64,000 bases of DNA. It comes from Planctomycetota bacterium. Its GTDB lineage: Bacteria > Planctomycetota > Phycisphaerae > Phycisphaerales > UBA1924. A program made the position numbers and the translations under genes. This document shows positions 58,208 to 64,000 of the stretch, in pieces. The stretch is from the NCBI GenBank assembly GCA_030950285.1, contig JAUZRR010000021.1, positions 1 to 64,000 on the forward strand, in the 5' to 3' direction. The stretch's first letter is position 1. Every line of letters starts with the position of its first letter. The notes under the pieces are model-generated. The model saw nothing but the letters and a program-made list of their open reading frames with translations, did no database searches and was not told the origin of the DNA.

Positions 58208-59281
58208 TCAGGTTTCGTCTTCATCTTCACGTTCGCCGCTGATCATCCGCACCTGGTCGAGACCCTCCGGCGACAGGTCTCGGATAATATCAAGAAAGCT
58301 CCGAGACACCAGCCGCTGTGCTCGTCTGAGCAAGAGCGGGACCGGGCTCGACGGCTCGTTCTTGACATAGTACTCGATCACGCGGTCCAGTGCTCTGGTC
58401 ACGTCCTGACCAGAGCGAATCTCACCGGGAGCCGCTGGGGCCGCCCCGCCGGCCCCGCCAACCGATGGCGCGTCCTCGCCGCCCTCGGATTCGACATCCG
58501 GCCCGCCTTGGGCAGCGTACCCCCGGCGTTCGAGCTGCTGGGCGAGGGTGGTGCTCACCGCGCGGAGCGCGTCGCGGACCGGGCTGAAATCGGGCGAGGC
58601 ACCAACGCCGACATGTGTATCAAGAACTCCCTGAATACCTTCGAGGAGGGTCATCGCCTCGGTTGCTGCTTCGTGCAGCCCGGTGAGAAACTCGATCTCC
58701 GTATCTTCGAAGGCCGCCGCGATCAGCTCGGGCGTGGGTGCATCCTCACCCTCTCTCGGCGAGACCTCGCCGTTGGCCAGCGCGATGTCTCTGATCGAGA
58801 ACCGACCGATCTGTCTGGAGTCTGTCAGCGGGGCGCTGCGAATTCTTTCGACCAGCTTCCAGTCGTCGCCTTGGGTGCCCGCCGGGACCCCCAGAGCAGA
58901 GAGCGCGCTGAGCCGTTCGTAGGGATCGCCGTCCTCGTCCGGCCGCGGGTGCAAGCCGTCCCAGTACCGCTCGAGCAGCGCGTGGACACACCCGAGCCCT
59001 TCCCGGAACCCGGGCAGGCCGCCGAGCCGCAGCCCGGCCACCACCAGCAACATGGCAACCCAGAGCTCTTTGGTCTGGCCGAGCAGGTCCATCGCTTCGC
59101 TGCGGACCTCGCTCCAGTTGGGCTCCTCGGCCGGGCGGACGCTGTCGCCCATCACGGCTTCGGGCGTGCCTTTGGCTTTTTCCAGCAGCATCACAACGGG
59201 GATTTCGTCGGTGAGGCGCGGGCCACACGGATCATCGCCCGCGACAGGGGCGGTTGCTCGTTCAGTATCAATCACACTCAT
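58208..59281 (-). CDS. tssA: TssA-family T6SS protein (ImpA N-domain)
   Basis: The 357-residue protein has the ImpA/TssA N-terminal domain: DDPCGPRLTDEIPVVMLLEK, WSEVRSEAMDLLGQTKELWV, AMLLVVAGLRLGGLPGFREG, ERYWDGLHPRPDEDGDPYER. The middle is helical and the C-terminus (DVTRALDRVIEYYVKNEPSS, PVPLLLRRAQRLVSRSFLDI) is the short VI-A type helix pair of the TssA1 class. It coordinates baseplate and tube/sheath assembly. Its ATG overlaps the stop of the giant adhesin-like gene (ATGA). Confidence 0.93.
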   Translation of the reverse strand: MSVIDTERATAPVAGDDPCGPRLTDEIPVVMLLEKAKGTPEAVMGDSVRPAEEPNWSEVRSEAMDLLGQTKELWVAMLLVVAGLRLGGLPGFREGLGCVHALLERYWDGLHPRPDEDGDPYERLSALSALGVPAGTQGDDWKLVERIRSAPLTDSRQIGRFSIRDIALANGEVSPREGEDAPTPELIAAAFEDTEIEFLTGLHEAATEAMTLLEGIQGVLDTHVGVGASPDFSPVRDALRAVSTTLAQQLERRGYAAQGGPDVESEGGEDAPSVGGAGGAAPAAPGEIRSGQDVTRALDRVIEYYVKNEPSSPVPLLLRRAQRLVSRSFLDIIRDLSPEGLDQVRMISGEREDEDET

Positions 59282-62200
59282 GGCTGTTGTGATGTCTCCA
59301 TCGGCTCGGGTTCGGGTTGAGCCTCTGAGGGTATGGACGCCGGCGTTCCAACGGCGATCGGCTGGGACACCTCGACGAGTGCGGCGACTTCCTCGACCGA
59401 CTCGAAGACCTCCTGCGAGTTCAGGTTGCCGAGGATCCGGCTCCGTGGCAACGCGGCTTCGGCATCGGTCAGCCCGATCTGCCCGATATCCTCGATGAGC
59501 ATGCGCACCTCGAAGAGCGACCGGGCCGCCTCGACCTGCTCTGGGGTGCCCGCGACGAGATAATCCCAGATCACCGAGGCATCAAACGACGCGTCTTCGT
59601 TCGCTTCAAAGTACGACAGCACCGCTTTCTCGATCTTCCGCTTGGGAAGGTCCTGATCGAAGACCCGCTCGGCACCCTCCCCGCGATAGAAGAGGCTGTC
59701 GAACCGGTCGAGCACGCGGTCCACCGCGTTTGATGACATCCGGTTGACCGAGACCTGGTGCATCTCCGTCACCATACCGGCATCGTTGTAGACGCGCGGG
59801 CCGCCCTCGGAGATACGGATGCCATCCCGCTCGACCGCCCTGATACCCAGCTTGAGCAGCTTCTCGAGTTGGGAGGCCGAGAGGCGGGTTTCCTGGGTGA
59901 CCTGGCCGGACTCGGGATCGCGTGGGATCGCCCCGGCGAGCGCGCTGGAGAGGTTCTGCACGACCGGGCCGTCGGCGCGGAGGTCGAGGAGGAGTTCGAG
60001 CCCGTCACCGAGCACGACGCCGTAGTCGTCGGAGACCAGCGTTCCGGGCTCATCCCCGAACTGCCGAATGACGACACCCTCTTCATTGAAGCTCGAATCC
60101 ACACCCGAACCGTTCGGCGTGGCGATGTTGAACCCGCCGCCTCCGGTCACAGAGACCGCCGGGTCGCCGTCCACGGAGATTGTCCCAAGGACGACAAAGT
60201 CGCCGCCACGATCGCCATCGCCCTCCTCGCCCACAGGCGGCGGGCTGCTGACGAACCGCTCGAACGGCGCTGTTCTGTAACCGATCAACGTCCCGGGGTC
60301 ACGGTTCTGCAAAACGATGGCAGAAGCTCCGACGATGTTCAGGTCACCAGCGATCGCGAGGTCGCTGAGACTCACAACACCGCCGGTGGTGTCGATGGTC
60401 AACGCGCCGAGTGTCTCGGGGCTCAGCCCGTCCCACATCGCCAACTTCTCGCCGACACCCATGGTGAAGTCGCCGGTGAGGAAGAACGAGAGGCTGCCGG
60501 TTTCGGCAACGATGGTCGGGAGCGCTGGTATCGCCGTGTGGGGTGTGCCGTTGAGTGTGAGTGAGCCCAGACGCCGGGTTGCCGAGCCGACATTGCCGCC
60601 GAACCGGATGACCGGGAAGTCCTTGTCGGACACGAGCCCCGCTGCCCCGTCGTCGTTGAGGGCGCCATCGCCGGTGTCTGCGGTCTGTGTCGGGTCCAGT
60701 TGGAGCGCGAGCGAGCTGCCCGCCCCACTGCCAAGAATACGGCTGCCGAAGACGATGCTTCCTTTGCCTGCAACCTGAAGTGTGGTCGGGGCGTCGGTTC
60801 CGATTGTGACCACGTCCATGAACTCCATGCCGTTGACTGTCCCGATCGGGCCGGTGAGCGTGGACGTGCCCTCGATGGTGAGCGTCTTGATGAGTGTGTC
60901 AAACCCTGTGCCCGTCAGCGAACCGCCGAGCCCGCGGAGGGTGGTTGTGTTGGTGCCCCCGGCGGAGCGGAGCGTCAGATCGGCGACACCGCCCTGACCG
61001 GCAGCGGCGAGGAAGCCGCCGAGGATGTTGACACTCTGGGCCGAGATGGTCCGGCTGTCGCTGTCGAGTTCGAGTTTGCTGTTGAACGTGACATCGCCCG
61101 CGAGCGGTTTGCCGTTGGAGCCGATGACATCCGAGCCGAGCTTCACCGTGCCGTTTGCGCCGGTCTGCACCAGGTCTCCACCGAGGCCGTCCCACGTCGT
61201 CGCGCCCGAGCCGAGTGTGGCCGTCCCGGTGCTGGCACCGAGTGCCAGCCGCATCCCGGTGCCGGCCGCAGTGACGAACGGGCCGGGCAGCGTAAACGAC
61301 CCGGCATCCAGATCGATCGCAAAGCCTTGGTCCAAGCCGGAGGTGCCGTCGGTGGTGATCGCCCCGAACGCCGCGTTCCCGGCAATGCCGGTGGTCAGGA
61401 CATTCTCCGCGGCAATCGCCCCGCTGGCCGTCACACTTGTCGCGTTACGAACTGTCAGCGTCCCGATCGGCGTGGTAGCGCCGACGGTGCTGCCGAACGT
61501 CACCGCGCTGGTGGTCTGGCCGTCGATCGTGAGGTTTGCGCGGTCGCTGGGTGTTGTCTGCCCGGACGCGTCATCGACCGCCGCCGCGAGACTCACGCCG
61601 CTTACCGCTTCGAGAGTGAGATCGCCAACGAGATTGAGCTGGTTGTTGAACGCGATGCTGCCGGCGGTCGAGGCGTAGCCCCCCCCGGCCGATGTCGTGC
61701 CGGTGTACGTCTGGTTGCCGGTGGTGGTGATCGCCCCGGGCAGTGTCAGCACACCGCCGGCGACCGTGAGGCGGGTCAGAGGTGTCGTTGCGCCGACCGG
61801 CGCACCGAGAGTCACCGAGCCGCCGGTGTTGGCGTCGATCAGGAGCACCCCGGCCCCGTCGATACCGGAGCTGTCGCTCGCGAGCGAAACATCGCCGCCG
61901 CCGGAGGTCACCGTGGCTGTCGATCCGCTGCCGAGCGAGACCGCGCCGCCGACTGCGATATCGCCGCCGCCTGAGAGCAGCGTAAACGCCGAGCCGCCCG
62001 CGAACGCCACCGCGTCTGCGAGAGAGATCCCGCCGCCCTGCGTCGTGATGCCGACATCACCACCGGAGAGGAACGCGACCTCGGAACCCGTCTCGGCGAA
62101 GGTGAACGCCGCGTTGCCTGTGCCCATCAACCGGCCGGAGAGCGCGATCGTGCCGCCGGGTGAACGGAGTGTGAGCGGGTCGCGGAATGTTGCGTCCCCG

Positions 62201-64000
62201 ATCGCGACCGCGTGCGTTCCCGCGGCCCGGCCGATCGTCAGCGATGCAAAGCCATCGGCCAGTGCCGCGAGATCGGTCGCTGACAGGTCGAGCGATGCAG
62301 CGCCTGCGCCCGCTGCGGTTCCGACATTGATCGCCGCCGCGTTGGTCGCCGGGATGAGCGTGAGCGTCCCGCTGCCGGAGACCGAGCCCGCACCACCGGC
62401 CAGGTCAATCTCGGTTCCTTCCAGGATCATCGCGGCTGCGAACTGTGCAGCGTCGGCGAGGGTGAGCGTCCCGGTTCCTGTGCCGATCCGTGCCGCGGTG
62501 GACCCGACAACCAACAGCCCGTTGCTCGTGAACGCCCCGCCGGTCAGCAGTATGGTGCCGTTGAGGTTGGTTGTGCTGTTTGTGGTCAGTGTGGTCAGGC
62601 CCGTGCTTGACGCGGCACCGGCCGACGTCCCGAAAGCGCCGCCGCCGAGTGTGGAAACGCCGCCCGGTGAGAGCGTCAGCGCCTCGGCACCGCCGGCGTC
62701 GGTCCCGAAGACCGCACCGGTGACCGCGATGTCGCCGCCCGTTCCGGTCGTGAGCGCAACAGACTGCCCCTCACGGATCTGGAGGTCGCCGGTCACAGTG
62801 ATATCGCCGCCATCTGCGGTCTGGATCGAACCGCCGAGTTGTGTCGTGGCGGCGGTGCTGCTGAGCGACCCGATCGGGACCGTGCCTCCCACTGCGCTCT
62901 GGAACTGGACCGTGCCCGTGCCTGCTGTCACGGTGACGCTCTCGCCCACCCCGCCCGCGGTGCCTTCGATCGGCCCCTCGAACGTTACATTCCCTCCGGT
63001 TCCGGTATCGACAGCAAGATCAACATCTTCGGCGAGGGTGACCGCGCCGTCGCCGCCCCCGGCCGACTCGAACGAGACCGCGTCGCCGCTTGACCCGAAC
63101 CGTGTGGCCTGGCCGGGCACGCCGCTGACCGCAAACGATGAGGCGCTGTACTTCGCGTCGTTTGTAAGGTAGAGCGTGCCGGAGAATGTCAGCGGGCCTG
63201 TGGACTCGATATCGGTCGAGCCGCCGACGCCCGAGGCGGTGCCCGCGCCGATCCCCGGCAATGTAATATCTGCGCCCCGGGCTGTCAGATCGTTGAGAGC
63301 CGCGACAGTCCCGACCTGTGCGATCACCACCGCACCGCCCGCGCCGCCGTTGTCGGCATCGGCCATGAGCGAAAGGTTGAACGCGCCGTCGATCGTGCCG
63401 GCCTGGGCGAATGTAATATCGCCCGCGTCTGTCGCGCCACCGGTCGCGTCGGTGTCGAGCACCGAGTTGGCGATGAGGTCAACATCGCTCGCGCCGGTGA
63501 GGTTCAGGTCGCCGCCGGCGGTGTTGATATCGCCGCCAAGTCGGAACCGGCCACCGGTTCCTAGCGTCACCGTCAGGTCGTTGCCGTTGGTGTTGATATC
63601 GCCGTTGAGGATGACATCCTGCCCGGCACCAGCAAGGACCGTGGCGTCGAAGTTGGTGAAAGTCACGCCGCCCGAGGCAACGCGGACATCGGATGTCGAG
63701 TCCGATCGGCCGATGGTCACCCCGCCAGCAAAGTCCGATTGAATCTGGTCGAGTTCGGTCTGGGAGAGATCGAGTTGGTTCGGTCCCGCCGTACCGTTGA
63801 ACACGATATCAACAGTGCCCGGTTCGAGCGCGAGCGTGTGGCCCGCGCCGCCCGCGGGTGTCACCGTATTTCCAAAATCGATCTCCTCAGCCCGGAGCCG
63901 AAGCCCGGTGACGGTGGAGTTCAGCGCGACCGTTGAGCCGAACACCACACCACCAGCGTCCGTCGCCTGGAGAACCCGCTCGCCCGTTCCGGCGATGGTC
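59278..64000 (-). CDS. giant filamentous-haemagglutinin-like beta-helix protein (5' end outside window)
   Basis: The frame is open to the right edge, so the start and any signal peptide are beyond 64000; about 1573 residues are visible. From the edge to about residue 1270 it is repetitive beta-helix sequence rich in Gly, Thr, Ala and Asp, with units such as VTLGTGGRFRLGGDINTAGG, LTTGTGGDIAVTGAVFGTDA and LTLRSPGGTIALSGRLMGTG, as in FhaB/CdiA-type and autotransporter passengers. The last about 300 residues are acidic and helical (LSASQLEKLLKLGIRAVERD, VDRVLDRFDSLFYRGEGAER, EVFESVEEVAALVEVSQPIA); no beta-barrel, LPXTG or toxin domain is seen. Overlap with tssA by ATGA suggests a role linked to the T6SS or simple cotranscription. 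Confidence 0.85.
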   Translation of the reverse strand, partial: TIAGTGERVLQATDAGGVVFGSTVALNSTVTGLRLRAEEIDFGNTVTPAGGAGHTLALEPGTVDIVFNGTAGPNQLDLSQTELDQIQSDFAGGVTIGRSDSTSDVRVASGGVTFTNFDATVLAGAGQDVILNGDINTNGNDLTVTLGTGGRFRLGGDINTAGGDLNLTGASDVDLIANSVLDTDATGGATDAGDITFAQAGTIDGAFNLSLMADADNGGAGGAVVIAQVGTVAALNDLTARGADITLPGIGAGTASGVGGSTDIESTGPLTFSGTLYLTNDAKYSASSFAVSGVPGQATRFGSSGDAVSFESAGGGDGAVTLAEDVDLAVDTGTGGNVTFEGPIEGTAGGVGESVTVTAGTGTVQFQSAVGGTVPIGSLSSTAATTQLGGSIQTADGGDITVTGDLQIREGQSVALTTGTGGDIAVTGAVFGTDAGGAEALTLSPGGVSTLGGGAFGTSAGAASSTGLTTLTTNSTTNLNGTILLTGGAFTSNGLLVVGSTAARIGTGTGTLTLADAAQFAAAMILEGTEIDLAGGAGSVSGSGTLTLIPATNAAAINVGTAAGAGAASLDLSATDLAALADGFASLTIGRAAGTHAVAIGDATFRDPLTLRSPGGTIALSGRLMGTGNAAFTFAETGSEVAFLSGGDVGITTQGGGISLADAVAFAGGSAFTLLSGGGDIAVGGAVSLGSGSTATVTSGGGDVSLASDSSGIDGAGVLLIDANTGGSVTLGAPVGATTPLTRLTVAGGVLTLPGAITTTGNQTYTGTTSAGGGYASTAGSIAFNNQLNLVGDLTLEAVSGVSLAAAVDDASGQTTPSDRANLTIDGQTTSAVTFGSTVGATTPIGTLTVRNATSVTASGAIAAENVLTTGIAGNAAFGAITTDGTSGLDQGFAIDLDAGSFTLPGPFVTAAGTGMRLALGASTGTATLGSGATTWDGLGGDLVQTGANGTVKLGSDVIGSNGKPLAGDVTFNSKLELDSDSRTISAQSVNILGGFLAAAGQGGVADLTLRSAGGTNTTTLRGLGGSLTGTGFDTLIKTLTIEGTSTLTGPIGTVNGMEFMDVVTIGTDAPTTLQVAGKGSIVFGSRILGSGAGSSLALQLDPTQTADTGDGALNDDGAAGLVSDKDFPVIRFGGNVGSATRRLGSLTLNGTPHTAIPALPTIVAETGSLSFFLTGDFTMGVGEKLAMWDGLSPETLGALTIDTTGGVVSLSDLAIAGDLNIVGASAIVLQNRDPGTLIGYRTAPFERFVSSPPPVGEEGDGDRGGDFVVLGTISVDGDPAVSVTGGGGFNIATPNGSGVDSSFNEEGVVIRQFGDEPGTLVSDDYGVVLGDGLELLLDLRADGPVVQNLSSALAGAIPRDPESGQVTQETRLSASQLEKLLKLGIRAVERDGIRISEGGPRVYNDAGMVTEMHQVSVNRMSSNAVDRVLDRFDSLFYRGEGAERVFDQDLPKRKIEKAVLSYFEANEDASFDASVIWDYLVAGTPEQVEAARSLFEVRMLIEDIGQIGLTDAEAALPRSRILGNLNSQEVFESVEEVAALVEVSQPIAVGTPASIPSEAQPEPEPMETSQQP

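Overview
The window is high-GC bacterial DNA that reads as a chromosome segment of a planctomycete, most probably of the Phycisphaerae/Phycisphaerales. The indications are three secreted proteins ending in twin dockerin-type calcium repeats (D-x-N-G-D-G ... F-L-N-x-W, one ending in Gly-Cys), genes of a diderm envelope with lipid A (lpxB, a beta-barrel porin, two TolQ/T6SS-type systems), peptidoglycan synthesis (murD), and dispersed palindromic repeats of the kind common in this phylum. No tRNA, rRNA or CRISPR array was seen. Taxonomy is an inference from protein style, not from a marker gene.

Left part (1-32 kb) is mostly core and housekeeping genes in short, often overlapping transcription units: TPR protein, recX, a lipoprotein and a rhodanese; two tandem secreted dockerin proteins with a fossil of a third; carA and priA back to back; a D-amino-acid-transaminase-like gene overlapping murD, then a YdjY-type lipoprotein; htrA, panB, an ABC-F ATPase, an EamA permease, a Bcp peroxiredoxin; an alanine/sodium symporter; a PD-(D/E)XK-like gene; a complete IS3-family element (about 1298 bp, with a G GGA AAG frameshift heptamer); an AT-richer orphan HINT-toxin/immunity pair; lpxB, rsmB, a PTS IIA protein, a TolQ/MotA protein and a secreted esterase. 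Two families of small palindromes are scattered here: five paired GTAG-type REP-like elements between genes, and a CACCGGCT-TCC-AGCCGGTG type that sits in frame inside lpxB, rsmB and the tolQ-like gene.

Middle part (32-42.6 kb): a frameshifted PrcB-like gene, a large membrane protein, a porin, and a minus-strand operon for a multihaem respiratory module: membrane tetrahaem cytochrome, Tat-exported four-cluster ferredoxin, NrfD/PsrC-type quinol-interacting membrane subunit, an octahaem hydroxylamine-oxidoreductase-like cytochrome, an unrecognised 148-aa protein, and a ResB cytochrome c assembly protein. Together they suggest electron flow from quinol to a periplasmic octahaem enzyme acting on a nitrogen (or similar) oxyanion.

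Right part (42.8-64 kb): one minus-strand type VI secretion operon. In transcription order: a giant filamentous-haemagglutinin-like beta-helix protein (runs off the right edge), tssA, tssB, tssC, hcp, tagJ/impE, tssE, tssF, tssG, clpV, vgrG, then a cargo block of six small or unusual genes ending in a PAAR spike tip. The membrane complex and baseplate adaptor genes (tssJ, tssK, tssL, tssM) are not in the window. The cargo block and the HAO-centred operon are the best candidates for undescribed biology.
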